Assembly: GCA_016713585.1 (NCBI GenBank)
Contig: JADJOV010000025.1
Coordinates: 169,949 to 233,948 of the forward strand
DNA: 64,000 bases
Reading direction: 5' to 3'
Origin: Bdellovibrionales bacterium
Lineage (GTDB): Bacteria; Bdellovibrionota; Bdellovibrionia; Bdellovibrionales; Bdellovibrionaceae
The notes beneath the pieces are model-generated. The model made no database searches, was not told where the DNA came from, and saw nothing but the letters and a program-made list of their open reading frames with translations. Both the position numbers and the translations under genes were made by a program. Each line of letters opens with the position of its first letter. The stretch's first letter is position 1. Positions 18,214 to 27,829 of the stretch are shown in pieces.

Positions 18214-19416
18214 ATGCCCGACCAATTCAGCCCAACCCACTCTGAGCAGTTTTTAAGTTATCTGATTCAGAAGTACCCAGGACTGGTGGACACGAACCAA
18301 TTGGCTTCTCAAGAACCAATCTCACCAAACCTCATAAGTCCGTTTGTTGTTGAGCTTCCTAGATCGGTCTTGGAGCAAGCTCGAGAGATTATCAGTACTC
18401 TTTTTGCATTAGCACATCAGGAAAATTATCGAGATTATTACCAACCACAGACGCAGGCCCTCGGACTACAAAACCCTGGCAACTATGGAATAATGATGAG
18501 TTACGACTTCCATATTGATGGAAGCGGAAACTTGAAACTCATCGAAGTCAATACAAATGCAGCATTCTTGATTCTTGGATATGAACTGTATCAAATGCGC
18601 GCGCTCGCACCAAGTTGTTCAAACTTCACTCTTGGTACGTTAAAAGAGTGCATTATAAATGAACTTAGTTTATCTCAGACGAATGAGAAATATCAAAAGC
18701 ACGATTCTATTAAAGCAGCAATCATTGATGACAAGCCGGATCAGCAGCGCTTATATATTGAGTTTTTGGTCGCCCGCGAACTATTTAAAAAATTTGGCTT
18801 CGAGAGCGAAATCCTAGACAGCCAAGATCTTAAAATTGGTGACTTTGGTTTTGTTTACAATCGTGATACTGATTTCTATCTAAGCTCGGAGCGTACTAGA
18901 AACCTAAAGACGCTTTATGACTCTGGCAAGATTTGTCTTTCGCCAAATCCGTTCGAATATTTTTTGCTGGCTGACAAACAAAGAATGATCGAATGGGGCC
19001 AGTCCGAATGGCAGAAATTTCTTGGACTCAATCAAAAGCAATTAGAGATCATTCACAAGCATGTTCCACTTTGTCTTGATCTAGCTAAAATTTCTTCTGA
19101 GGAAGTCTGGAATTTACGGAAGAAGCTATTTTTTAAACCCAAAAGGGCTTTCGGTTCAAAGCAAACATACAGAGGGAGCTCAATGAGTCGGAAGGTCTTC
19201 GAAAATTTTTTACCCGAGGAATTTCTGGCCCAAGAGTATGTCCCCGCAGCTGAGATTAGTTGTGCCACCCCCGAGGGACCTCAAAATTTTAAGTATGACC
19301 TCAGATGCTATGCGTACATGGGCGAGTTGCAGCTTGTGATGGCCCGCTTATATCAGGGCCAGGTCACGAACTCGAAAACTCCTTATGGTGGTTTCGCCTG
19401 CGTTCAATTCTCTTGA
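18214..19416 (+). CDS. Uncharacterised ATP-grasp-like protein
   Basis: 400 residues, no signal peptide. The sequence SYDFHIDGSGNLKLIEVNTNAAFL resembles the metal/ATP-binding E-x-N strand of ATP-grasp ligases. A later KKLFFKPKRAFGSKQTYRGSS block could be the Lys and flexible Gly/Ser loop, and FLAQEYVPAAE the next strand; YDLRCYAYMGEL follows. The order (E-x-N before the Lys loop) suggests a circularly permuted ATP-grasp. I recognise no named family or substrate. It is intact and probably monocistronic. Confidence 0.7.
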   Translation: MPDQFSPTHSEQFLSYLIQKYPGLVDTNQLASQEPISPNLISPFVVELPRSVLEQAREIISTLFALAHQENYRDYYQPQTQALGLQNPGNYGIMMSYDFHIDGSGNLKLIEVNTNAAFLILGYELYQMRALAPSCSNFTLGTLKECIINELSLSQTNEKYQKHDSIKAAIIDDKPDQQRLYIEFLVARELFKKFGFESEILDSQDLKIGDFGFVYNRDTDFYLSSERTRNLKTLYDSGKICLSPNPFEYFLLADKQRMIEWGQSEWQKFLGLNQKQLEIIHKHVPLCLDLAKISSEEVWNLRKKLFFKPKRAFGSKQTYRGSSMSRKVFENFLPEEFLAQEYVPAAEISCATPEGPQNFKYDLRCYAYMGELQLVMARLYQGQVTNSKTPYGGFACVQFS

Positions 19417-19417
19417 T

Positions 19418-20590
19418 TCAATAAAGCGTCCAACCAATCAATGCGCTCAGAAAAACAACCACCCAAGACGGGATCTTCCAAAAAACCAGTAACAGAAAGC
19501 AAACCGACGCAAAGGAAAAATCCTTCCCTGCGTATATGGCACTTGTCCAAACAGGATTGTAGAAGGCCGCAATAAGAAGCCCCACAACTGCGGCATTGAT
19601 TCCTAGCATTGCGTTTCGCGCTCCTGAATAGCCACGAAGCCTCTCCCAGAATGGCAAAATCCCTACAATAAGAAGGTATGATGGCAGAAATACCGCCAGC
19701 AAACAAACGATGGCTCCGAGCCAGCCTGACGGCGATTCAGGGGAGACTGCGCCAAGGTAGGCGGCAAAACTGAATAACGGTCCCGGAATTCCTTGGGAAG
19801 CGCCGTATCCGGCCATAAACAATTCTTGTGAAACCAAACCAGCGGGAACAAGCTCGGCTTGTAAAAGAGGTAGAACAACATGGCCGCCTCCAAACACCAA
19901 GGATCCCGCTCGAAAGAAACTGTCAAAAAGTTTGAGGGCGTGATAATTGCTGGATTTTGCGACTACTGGAAGAATGGCCAACAAAAGGGCAAAAGCACCA
20001 AGCAACATTCCCCCGTTGAGCCGAGTGACCCGCGCTTTAATTGGGGTGTGTGGCAATTCTTGAGACTTACGAAGAAACAAAATTCCACCAATTCCACCGA
20101 CTAAAATCACAAAAATCTGAATCAACGCTGAGGATGAAATTAATGAACATACTGTTGCCATAACTGCAATAGTCGCTCTTTTTTTGTCAGGACAGAGTTT
20201 CACAGCCATTGCCCAAACAGCCTGGGCCACGACAGCCACCGCCACGATCTTCAGACCATGAAGCCAACCATTTCCTAATTGAAATTTGTTCACTCCAAAA
20301 GCAAACAAAACAAGTATCAGGGCCGAGGGCAGAGTGAATCCAAGCCATGCCGCTATAGCTCCTAACTGGCCGGCACGGGATAGCCCCAGAGCCATCCCAA
20401 CCTGACTGCTTGCTGGGCCGGGAAGAAATTGGCAAAGCGCAACCAAATCCGCATAGGTGGCCTCATCTACCCATGCCCGACGTTTTACAAATTCATCGTG
20501 AAAAAAGCCTATATGCGCAGTCGGTCCACCAAAGGAGGTTAAGCCAAGCCGAAAGAACACAATAAAAACTTCAAACAAACTTGACCTCAT
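19418..20590 (-). CDS. chrA: Chromate transporter ChrA (fused, two CHR domains)
   Basis: 390 residues from ATG 20590, where the family N-terminus SSLFEVFIVFFRLGLTSFGGPTAHIGFF begins; a longer start at 20680 adds non-conserved sequence. Two CHR halves are visible: FGGPTAHIGFFHDEFV..LCQFLPGPASSQVG and VFGGGHVVLPLLQAELV..YGASQGIPGPLFSFAAYLG. These carry the duplicated FGG and PGP signatures of long-chain ChrA. Expected to export chromate from the cytoplasm. It ends one base after the ATP-grasp-like gene, convergent. Confidence 0.95.
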   Translation of the reverse strand: MRSSLFEVFIVFFRLGLTSFGGPTAHIGFFHDEFVKRRAWVDEATYADLVALCQFLPGPASSQVGMALGLSRAGQLGAIAAWLGFTLPSALILVLFAFGVNKFQLGNGWLHGLKIVAVAVVAQAVWAMAVKLCPDKKRATIAVMATVCSLISSSALIQIFVILVGGIGGILFLRKSQELPHTPIKARVTRLNGGMLLGAFALLLAILPVVAKSSNYHALKLFDSFFRAGSLVFGGGHVVLPLLQAELVPAGLVSQELFMAGYGASQGIPGPLFSFAAYLGAVSPESPSGWLGAIVCLLAVFLPSYLLIVGILPFWERLRGYSGARNAMLGINAAVVGLLIAAFYNPVWTSAIYAGKDFSFASVCFLLLVFWKIPSWVVVFLSALIGWTLY

Positions 20591-20714
20591 AGGCACATCC
20601 AGGGTTGAAGATATTTCAAAATGTTCAAAAGGTAACTTGAAATGTTTCCGTGTGGTCGTTTTTGTTCTATATTGCCTCAAAAATAGCTACCCTAGTAACC
20701 AGTTAGGAGATTCC

Positions 20715-21098
20715 ATGAAGACAGTTTTCGCTCTCGTTTTCTTTTCAAGCATTTGCTTCGGCTATAATACTAAGTACTTCGATCTTCATAGTAATTCGAC
20801 AACAAAGATCGATGTCAAAGACGAAGATAGCACGATCTCATTGCGGGTTTCTATTCAGTCACCCAGCTCTTTTTCTGTCCCAGAAGCATCTGTCATTGAA
20901 GAAGATTCCGGGTTTGAGTGTCGAATTACAAAAACATTACTTCTCTACGCGGGATATGATGCTGTGAATAAGATTCATCACCAAGATTATGAAATCAAAG
21001 TCAACTGGTCCCCAGGCGCGGATCAGAGCGGATGCCTGATTGAAGTTCGACATCCTTCGCTCACAGATTCACGCGCTTATCTGTTTATGAATTACTAG
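20715..21098 (+). CDS. Small exported protein, unknown
   Basis: 127 residues from ATG 20715 (TTAGGAGA upstream). The first ~16 residues (KTVFALVFFSSICFG) are a signal peptide. The mature part is beta-rich with two Cys (FECRI, GCLIEV) about 45 residues apart that could form a disulfide. An upstream in-frame start at 20637 runs through the intergenic region and is rejected. No family recognised. Confidence 0.7.
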   Translation: MKTVFALVFFSSICFGYNTKYFDLHSNSTTKIDVKDEDSTISLRVSIQSPSSFSVPEASVIEEDSGFECRITKTLLLYAGYDAVNKIHHQDYEIKVNWSPGADQSGCLIEVRHPSLTDSRAYLFMNY

Positions 21099-21138
21099 AT
21101 TTGTTAAGGGAACTCCCACATAGAGTGGCTTTGCAAAC

Positions 21139-22377
21139 TTATACCATTAAGCTGACAATACCGTTTTCAACCGATTTTTGAGGCCCCTTGATCCAAAAAG
21201 TTCCTGAGCCAGAATGGGCGGCTTCAACTTCGCGCATTTTTGAATCGAAAATGCGAGCGATGTTAAATTGCTCCGTTTGCATGTCGGGCCCTTGAAGTTC
21301 ACAGGATTCACCCAGCTTCATGGTTCCACGAATTTCAACTGGCACCAGTCCATCTGAATTCATTGGACCAGCAACAAGACCACCAAATTTCTGAGTGAAA
21401 AATCGAGAATTCGACGTATCGTAATTTTGCCCCTCATCTTTTGGCGCCCCCATCAAAAATCCACTGTGATAGCCACGGTGGGCAATATTTCGAAGCTCAG
21501 TCATCAGACCTTGATCAAAAGGTCTGCCGGCAGCAGCATCGTCAATGGCTTTGCGGTACACTCGCGATACAAGGGCAACATAATTGACTGATTTTGTGCG
21601 ACCTTCAATTTTGAAAGAACAAACGCCGGCATCAATTAGGTCTTTGAGATACTCGGTTCCACAAAGATCCTTAGAATTAAGAATATAGGTCCCCTCCTCG
21701 TCCTCTTGAATTTCGTATTCTTCGCCGGGCGCTCGAGGATCTTGAAGAATGTATTCCTTTTTCTCATGAACTTTGAATTTCTCGCGGCAAGAGTTGTCGC
21801 ACACCCCCTGATTGGCGTCGCGATGACTCATGTAACTCGACAGCAAGCACCGACCAGAATATGCAATACAAATCGACCCATGAACGAAAGCTTCGAGCTC
21901 AACATCGGGAACTCTCTCTTTGATTTCCCTAATCTCGTTAATCATCAACTCTCGACTCAGGATCACTCGACTGACGCCAAGACTTTGATGCCAGAACTTA
22001 ACACTTTGCCAATTCATGCAGTTAGCCTGAACAGAAAGATGGATGTTGATATCGGGAAAGGCCTCTCGGGCCAACATCATAAGCCCCGGATCACTCATTA
22101 TAAAAGCTTCAGGCTTGCAGTCCACCCATTCTCTGAGCTGCGGCAAAAAGGATTTCAATTTTCGATTTCTGGCAAACACGTTGGCTGTGACATAGACTTT
22201 CTTGCCCAGGGTATGAGCATGTGCGATGCCTTCCTTGAGCTCATCTATCTTAAACTCGTTTTCCCGCGCTCGCAGACTGAAAAATGGAACCCCGAGGTAA
22301 ACCGCATCAGCCCCATAGGCAAAAGCATACTTAAGTTTCTGCAGGCTGCCAGCTGGCATTAAAAGCTCTGGCTTCAT
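21139..22377 (-). CDS. trhP: U32-family protein, TrhP (YegQ)-like
   Basis: 412 residues from ATG 22377, five bases after GGAGGT. N-terminal PELLMPAGSLQKLKYAFAYGADAVYLG and the U32 signature EAFVHGSICIAYSGRCLLS are unmistakable; four conserved Cys (SGRC, GVCDNSC, LCG) may bind an Fe-S cluster. The length and C-terminal beta domain fit TrhP/YegQ, which acts in prephenate-dependent hydroxylation of U34 in tRNA, rather than UbiU/V. Divergent from ctaA with a 45-bp gap. Confidence 0.9.
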   Translation of the reverse strand: MKPELLMPAGSLQKLKYAFAYGADAVYLGVPFFSLRARENEFKIDELKEGIAHAHTLGKKVYVTANVFARNRKLKSFLPQLREWVDCKPEAFIMSDPGLMMLAREAFPDINIHLSVQANCMNWQSVKFWHQSLGVSRVILSRELMINEIREIKERVPDVELEAFVHGSICIAYSGRCLLSSYMSHRDANQGVCDNSCREKFKVHEKKEYILQDPRAPGEEYEIQEDEEGTYILNSKDLCGTEYLKDLIDAGVCSFKIEGRTKSVNYVALVSRVYRKAIDDAAAGRPFDQGLMTELRNIAHRGYHSGFLMGAPKDEGQNYDTSNSRFFTQKFGGLVAGPMNSDGLVPVEIRGTMKLGESCELQGPDMQTEQFNIARIFDSKMREVEAAHSGSGTFWIKGPQKSVENGIVSLMV

Positions 22378-22422
22378 TATGACCTCCGAGTTATACGTGA
22401 GCAACTTCAAAGGGGTAGACCT

Positions 22423-23435
22423 ATGCCACTCGCAGCTGAAAAAGTCAACGGACGCAAAATTTGGTTGGGAATTATGTGTATTCTATTAACTCTGATGATT
22501 GGAGTTGGAGGAATTACACGTCTCACCCGATCTGGCCTATCGATTGTCGAGTGGAATGTGGTCATGGGAACCTTTCCCCATTTAACCGAAGAGGCCTGGA
22601 AGGAACAGTTTGAATTATACAAACAGACTCCTGAATCACAAAAAGTAAATTCCTCTTTTGAGCTTTCGGACTACAAGCGAATTTTCTTCTGGGAGTATTT
22701 TCATCGTCTGCTGGGTCGATTGATTTTCCTTGTGGCCCTTTTTCCTGGCCTGCTTTTAGTCCGCCGAAACCAAGCCACTATCAAGGAAGTTCTTGGACTT
22801 TCGGGAATGGTTGCTTTTCAAGGCTTTTTGGGTTGGTTTATGGTTAAAAGTGGTCTCATTCACATACCTCGCGTCAGTCCATATCGTTTGACTCTTCATT
22901 ATTTGGCAGCTGTTGCGATTCTCGCAGTGACATTTCATTGGTTTCTTCGAAGTCAAAGAGCGGTCACGGATTTCAAGTCTGAACCTCAGCCCTGGCGAGT
23001 TCGTGGACCTTTACTTGCTTTTTTAATTATTTTTTTCATTCAACTTGTTTACGGTGGACTCACGGCAGGCCTAAAGGCTGGCTTTGCCTATAATACTTTC
23101 CCGCTTATGGCGGGGACTTTTTGGCCACCGCAAGCCTTTGTTCTTGACCCTTGGTACGTAAATTTTTTTGAAAACGTTAGCACGGTCCAGTGGATACATC
23201 GGTGGACGGCATTTTTGGTTCTGGCTTTAGCTGGGTTTTTGTTTATGCGCCTGCGGGCTTCGGGGCAGATACATTTGAAGAAGGCCATGGCCGGTGTCCT
23301 GCATACTTGCAGTCTGCAGCTGGTCCTAGGTCTGTTAACACTGATTTTTGGCGTCCCAATTTGATCGCTGTCCTCCACCAAGTTCTCGCTGCGATCTTGG
23401 TTGTCCTTGTGGTTCGGTTGTTAAGTCGCTTTTAG
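22423..23435 (+). CDS. ctaA: Heme A synthase CtaA/COX15 (frameshift near C-terminus)
   Basis: Eight-helix membrane enzyme converting heme O to heme A for cytochrome oxidase. GGITRLTRSGLSIVEWNVVMG, KRIFFWEYFHRLLGRLIF, GWFMVKSGL, LTLHYLAA, GGLTAGLKAGFAYNTFPLM and WIHRWTAF carry the conserved His ligands of the COX15 branch. The first frame ends at 23364 (FGVPI). The second frame continues NLIAVLHQVLAAILVVLVVRLL to 23435, including the last conserved His. One extra A at 23358-23360 joins them. An error or recent mutation is likely. Presence implies an aa3-type oxidase. Confidence 0.9.
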
Positions 23436-23466
23436 CCTTTAGAAAAAATTCGCCTCTAGTTCTGTT

Positions 23467-24609
23467 GTGACCAACCGATTAGGATTTGTGATTATTAGAG
23501 GTCATTCATTTAATTTGAGATCCAAGAGAAGTATTCTAGCTGGTGGTGCTGGGTTGCTTATTTTTGGTTTCTTGGCTTTTAAGTTTTTCTCGGGTGGCCT
23601 TTCTGCTGCCGACGAAACTTTGAATCAAAAATTTCCTGCAGTCTCAGTGGAAGAGTGCCAAACCAGGGAAATTAAGAGAGTCTTTCGTGGATTTGGGACT
23701 GTTCAAGCATGGAAAGAAGTCATCTTGAAGCCCAACTCTCTTTCGATTGTTCGAGAAGTATTGGCAAAAGTCGGGGACAGAGTGACTGAAAATCAAATCC
23801 TTCTGAAGTCTAACTCTGAAGTTCAGGAAATCCGAGCCGAGCTTGAGAAGGTCGAGTTCGAACTCAAAAACTTGGATTTCGGCGTGACTATGGCCCTCGC
23901 GAAAAAGAAATTCTTGAGTTCAAAAGAGGTTCAGCAAAAGAGTCTTGAACATAAATCGAATCTCTTAAGATCGAAGCTTATGAAGATTGAGAACGCGGGA
24001 GTTTTACGAACCCCAATCGCTGGAGTGATCTCAGAATTTGATTTTAAAGAGGGTGAATATGTTGATAACAATAGCACCTCGAGCATTCGGGTCGTCGACG
24101 TGAGTCATCTGAAAATTCCACTCTACGTCCCACAGAACATCGTCGGCTACCTCGACCGTGATATGGACGTGAGTATTCAACGAGATCCAAAGCAGGAGCC
24201 CGCCCTTGCAAAAATTTCCTCGATCGCGCCAAGTGTCGATAGCAAAACGGGATCAGTTTATTCTGAGATCGCAGTGATGAACCCACCTAAGGACCTTTTA
24301 CCTGGAATGTATGTTGAAATTGAAGTTCCAATTCAAAGCGCGCCAGAAGCCAAGAGCGTTTCGGCGGCCTCCCTCATCAGAGAGGGGGATAAGGTCTTCG
24401 TCTATAAGATTGACCAGACCCTTGATCGAGGTCCTGCTTCTGAAGATGACTCGCGCGAAATTGTTAAAGTTATTAAGGTCGAGGTGAAGACTGGCCTTCA
24501 GCAGGGAGACTTTGTGCAGATTCAGGAAGGTCTCGAAGAGTTTGATCAAGTCGTCGTTCGCGGAGCAAGCGCCTTATCCGATGGTACTGCTGTTGAAATA
24601 ATTCGCTGA
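23467..24609 (+). CDS. RND periplasmic adaptor (HlyD/MFP family)
   Basis: 380 residues as read from GTG 23467; no convincing ribosome-binding site, so the start is uncertain (TTG 23515 is another option). N-terminal membrane anchor LAGGAGLLIFGFLAFKFF, then barrel-sandwich hybrid (ILKPNSLSIVREVLAKVGDRV; LRTPIAGVISEFDFKEGEYV), short alpha-hairpin, and beta-barrel/MPD domains ending VVVRGASALSDGTAV. It precedes the first RND pump by 31 bp. Confidence 0.9.
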   Translation: MTNRLGFVIIRGHSFNLRSKRSILAGGAGLLIFGFLAFKFFSGGLSAADETLNQKFPAVSVEECQTREIKRVFRGFGTVQAWKEVILKPNSLSIVREVLAKVGDRVTENQILLKSNSEVQEIRAELEKVEFELKNLDFGVTMALAKKKFLSSKEVQQKSLEHKSNLLRSKLMKIENAGVLRTPIAGVISEFDFKEGEYVDNNSTSSIRVVDVSHLKIPLYVPQNIVGYLDRDMDVSIQRDPKQEPALAKISSIAPSVDSKTGSVYSEIAVMNPPKDLLPGMYVEIEVPIQSAPEAKSVSAASLIREGDKVFVYKIDQTLDRGPASEDDSREIVKVIKVEVKTGLQQGDFVQIQEGLEEFDQVVVRGASALSDGTAVEIIR

Positions 24610-24640
24610 CAAAGTTCGCCCGTAAGCTCAAAATTTTATC

Positions 24641-27600
24641 ATGATTGAATTTGCAATTAGGCGGCCAGTTTCTGTCTTCGTCATTTGTTTGGGAATCTTT
24701 GTGCTAGGAATTATCTCCTATCAACGCATTCCTGTTCAGTTAATGCCGCAAATGGATGTTCCGGAATTCAAAATTACAACACTCTGGCAAAACTCGACCC
24801 CTGAAGATGTGGAAACTCAGATTACCACACCAATCGAGAGGGCAGTCTCAACAATTTCGGGGCTTAAAAACTCTTCCGCGATCTCTGAGGTCGGAAGCTC
24901 CCAGGTTATTCTTAAATTCAAATCCAACATTGATATTCCGGCAACCCTTGCCGAGCTCAGAGACAAGGTCGACGGCATTGGCCTGCCCGAAGGCGTTCGG
25001 AAGCCAAAGATCACTCGCTTTCAGTCCGCCTCCAGTTACATTAGTGAGTTTTTGGTTAGGCCAAAATCAACCAATCAGAGTCTCCTTGAAACCGGCTTGC
25101 TGCTTAAGGAGACTCTGGTTCGACAATTAGAGAGAATCGATGGAGTCGCCCTTGTCCAGATTCTCGGTCAACCCACAGAAGAGCTTAGCATCACTGTTGA
25201 TCCAACGGCCCTTCAAGTTTATGGCCTAACACTACAGTCCATCGCTGACTCTATTCAAAATCAGAACAAAGTTGTTCAGGTCGGACAAATCGAACACTTG
25301 GGTCGGAAAATTCCTGTTCGCCTGGGGAAGCTCTTATCGAACAAAGAAGAACTCTTGAATATCTCTATCAAAAAAGATGGCGAAAAAGCCCTTCGTCTTG
25401 CTGACATTGCCTCCGTCGAAGTCGTTCGTGTGACTGAGGATCACACAAGTTGGAATTCAAGCCCTGGTCTGCTGGTCCAGGTTCGAAAGGAAGCTGAAGC
25501 CAACTCCGTCGAGGTCGGCGACTCTGTGCGAGCCTCAGTGAAGGACTACTTTGAAGAAAACTCAGCCGAATTGGACTATTTGAGTTTAGTTGATCAGGGG
25601 GCGGAGATTAGTGCCGCCGTTGATAATGTGAAAAGCTCTGTTATATCCGGAGCCATACTGGCTGCACTGATTATTTATCTTTTGCTTCAATCGGGATGGA
25701 CTAGTTTTGTAATCACAGTTGCAATCCCAATATCCCTGTTGATGAGTCTTATCATGATGTATTTTTCGGGCGTTAGTTTTAATCTGATGTCCCTAGCGGG
25801 GCTTGCTCTCGGTGTGGGCATGTTGGTGGATAACTCAACAATTGTTCTTGAGAGCATCAGTCTGCAGCAACTCATAACTGAAGATCGCTTTGAAGCCGCC
25901 CTCTTTGGAACAAAAAAGGTTTTCGCGGCGATTCTTTCGAGCACACTCTCTACTATTGCAGTCTTTGCCCCCTTGGTCTTTATTGAGGGTGAGATCGGCT
26001 TTCTATTCCGGGATGTGGCCTGGACAATTTGCTATTCGATTCTCGCGTCACTGATTGTGGCAGTCATTGTTATCCCATGCTTGAGCACTCGAAAAAACCA
26101 CAAAATCACAGAAGATGGCCAAAGAAGCAAATCCCTTCCACTCAACCTGAGAAGCGTTGGGGACTGGAGTCTAAATCTTAAAATCTATGCCAGGAAAATC
26201 TCGTCCCTCTATCTCGACTCCATTTCCAACATCATCCTGACCATTACCACATTGGCGAAACACTTTTTTATGCGGGCTCTGTCTCCGATCGGTGGAAAAG
26301 CTTCGCAAGTGCGGGATTTTGTTTTCAATGTTGTACAACTTGTCTTTCATCGATTTGAAAGATGGATCGATAAGGTTGTACCCTTTTGGGTAGAACGAAT
26401 TACACTGACAAGTCTGCTGATTGTTGGAAGTGTCTTTCTGGGATCGCTTCTAATCGCAACCCGGGGCTCTGAATTGTTCCCGGAGGAAAAAGTTGATAGG
26501 GTTCAGTTTTCCCTTTTGTTTCCCCCTTCGACAGTCAAGGAAAATAATGAAAAAGTCCTCCATGATATTGAGACAAGTATTCAAACATTGAAAGACGTCA
26601 AGAACGTCGTTATCAGAAGGGGACTTGGTTCGAAATACAGCCTGACGGTGTTGTCAAAGGCGGGGAGTGTCGATCAAGCAATTGATGCCGTCGCAAAGAA
26701 GCTTCAGGTTGTTCCAGATCTAAAATTTGATCGGAAAAAAATTACTGTCTTTGATGATCAAAAGCCAATTCAAATTCTCGTGACCCTCGATAATCTTCAG
26801 CAGCTCAAATTAGAAGCCGACCAAATTCAGAGTCGGGTGAGTCAGCTAAATGGCTTGATTGATATTGAGGGGAGCCTAGAGCGATGGGTTCCTCAAATTC
26901 AGCTCGAAGTCGAAAATCAAAAGCTCACTTACCTCGGTCTTGATCCAGGTGGTCTCGTAGCCGTTACAAGAAATCTTCTGGAAAAAATTAGCCTGCCGCC
27001 CCTGCAGTTTGGTGAAAAGTCAATCTCAGGGCTGATAACACAGAAGCGAAGACTGATCCAAAGTCCCGAGGATCTCTCTCACATTTCTGTTAACGGTGAA
27101 GCTTCGCGAAAGATCTATATGGGCCATATTTCGAAAACAAAATTCGGGAATGTACCCTCCGTTCTGCTTCGAGAGGATCGGCAACGAGTTTCCTTGGTTC
27201 AAGCGAACCTGAATGATCTTGATCTTGAGTCTGCAATTCAAAAGATCGAAGTGGCGCTCAAGGGTCTCAAGAATTGGCGCTTCGGCGGGCAGCGACAACA
27301 GCAGCAGGAGAGTCAGCGCAATTTACTGATTGCCTTGGCTCTTTCGGTTCTGCTGATTTACTTAATCACCGCTTCCCAATTCGAGAGCTTGCTACAACCT
27401 TTGGTGGTTCTTATTGCTATCCCCCTATCAGTTCTAGGGGTTGGATTTTTCTTGATTCTGTTCGGTTTGAATTTTTCGGCCTTGGTCATGGTTGGATTTA
27501 TCATTTTGGTCGGTGCGAGCGTCAACACCTCAATTGTTATGGTCGATTTCGCCAATCAACTGATGCGCGAGGGAAAAGACGCAAAGACCGCGATTTTGAT

Positions 27601-27829
27601 GTCGACCAAAAAGCGAATGCGGCCAATTGTTGTCACTACAGCGGCAAATATTCTTGGCCTGGTGCCAATGGCTATGAGTTTCGGCCAACCCGGTTCTTCA
27701 ATGCAACAGCCCTTGTCGGTAACTCTGATCGGGGGACTGGTCACCTCGACAGTTTTGACTATGTTGGCAGTGCCTGCCTTCTATGTTTGGATTAGAGGCG
27801 GAATGAGGGATATCAAAGAGAATGCTTAA
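24641..27829 (+). CDS. RND efflux pump, inner-membrane subunit 1
   Basis: 1062 residues, full AcrB-type topology. It begins IEFAIRRPVSVFVICLGIFVLG; the porter domain has STPEDVETQITTPIERAV. TM4 contains the proton-relay aspartate (LALGVGMLVDNSTIV), and the second half shows GFIILVGASVNTSIVMVDFANQ. An unusually long cytoplasmic insert (~100 residues after the sixth helix region, about 26090-26390) separates the halves. Overlaps the second pump by 8 bp (ATGCTTAA). The substrate class cannot be read from sequence. Confidence 0.9.
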   Translation: MIEFAIRRPVSVFVICLGIFVLGIISYQRIPVQLMPQMDVPEFKITTLWQNSTPEDVETQITTPIERAVSTISGLKNSSAISEVGSSQVILKFKSNIDIPATLAELRDKVDGIGLPEGVRKPKITRFQSASSYISEFLVRPKSTNQSLLETGLLLKETLVRQLERIDGVALVQILGQPTEELSITVDPTALQVYGLTLQSIADSIQNQNKVVQVGQIEHLGRKIPVRLGKLLSNKEELLNISIKKDGEKALRLADIASVEVVRVTEDHTSWNSSPGLLVQVRKEAEANSVEVGDSVRASVKDYFEENSAELDYLSLVDQGAEISAAVDNVKSSVISGAILAALIIYLLLQSGWTSFVITVAIPISLLMSLIMMYFSGVSFNLMSLAGLALGVGMLVDNSTIVLESISLQQLITEDRFEAALFGTKKVFAAILSSTLSTIAVFAPLVFIEGEIGFLFRDVAWTICYSILASLIVAVIVIPCLSTRKNHKITEDGQRSKSLPLNLRSVGDWSLNLKIYARKISSLYLDSISNIILTITTLAKHFFMRALSPIGGKASQVRDFVFNVVQLVFHRFERWIDKVVPFWVERITLTSLLIVGSVFLGSLLIATRGSELFPEEKVDRVQFSLLFPPSTVKENNEKVLHDIETSIQTLKDVKNVVIRRGLGSKYSLTVLSKAGSVDQAIDAVAKKLQVVPDLKFDRKKITVFDDQKPIQILVTLDNLQQLKLEADQIQSRVSQLNGLIDIEGSLERWVPQIQLEVENQKLTYLGLDPGGLVAVTRNLLEKISLPPLQFGEKSISGLITQKRRLIQSPEDLSHISVNGEASRKIYMGHISKTKFGNVPSVLLREDRQRVSLVQANLNDLDLESAIQKIEVALKGLKNWRFGGQRQQQQESQRNLLIALALSVLLIYLITASQFESLLQPLVVLIAIPLSVLGVGFFLILFGLNFSALVMVGFIILVGASVNTSIVMVDFANQLMREGKDAKTAILMSTKKRMRPIVVTTAANILGLVPMAMSFGQPGSSMQQPLSVTLIGGLVTSTVLTMLAVPAFYVWIRGGMRDIKENA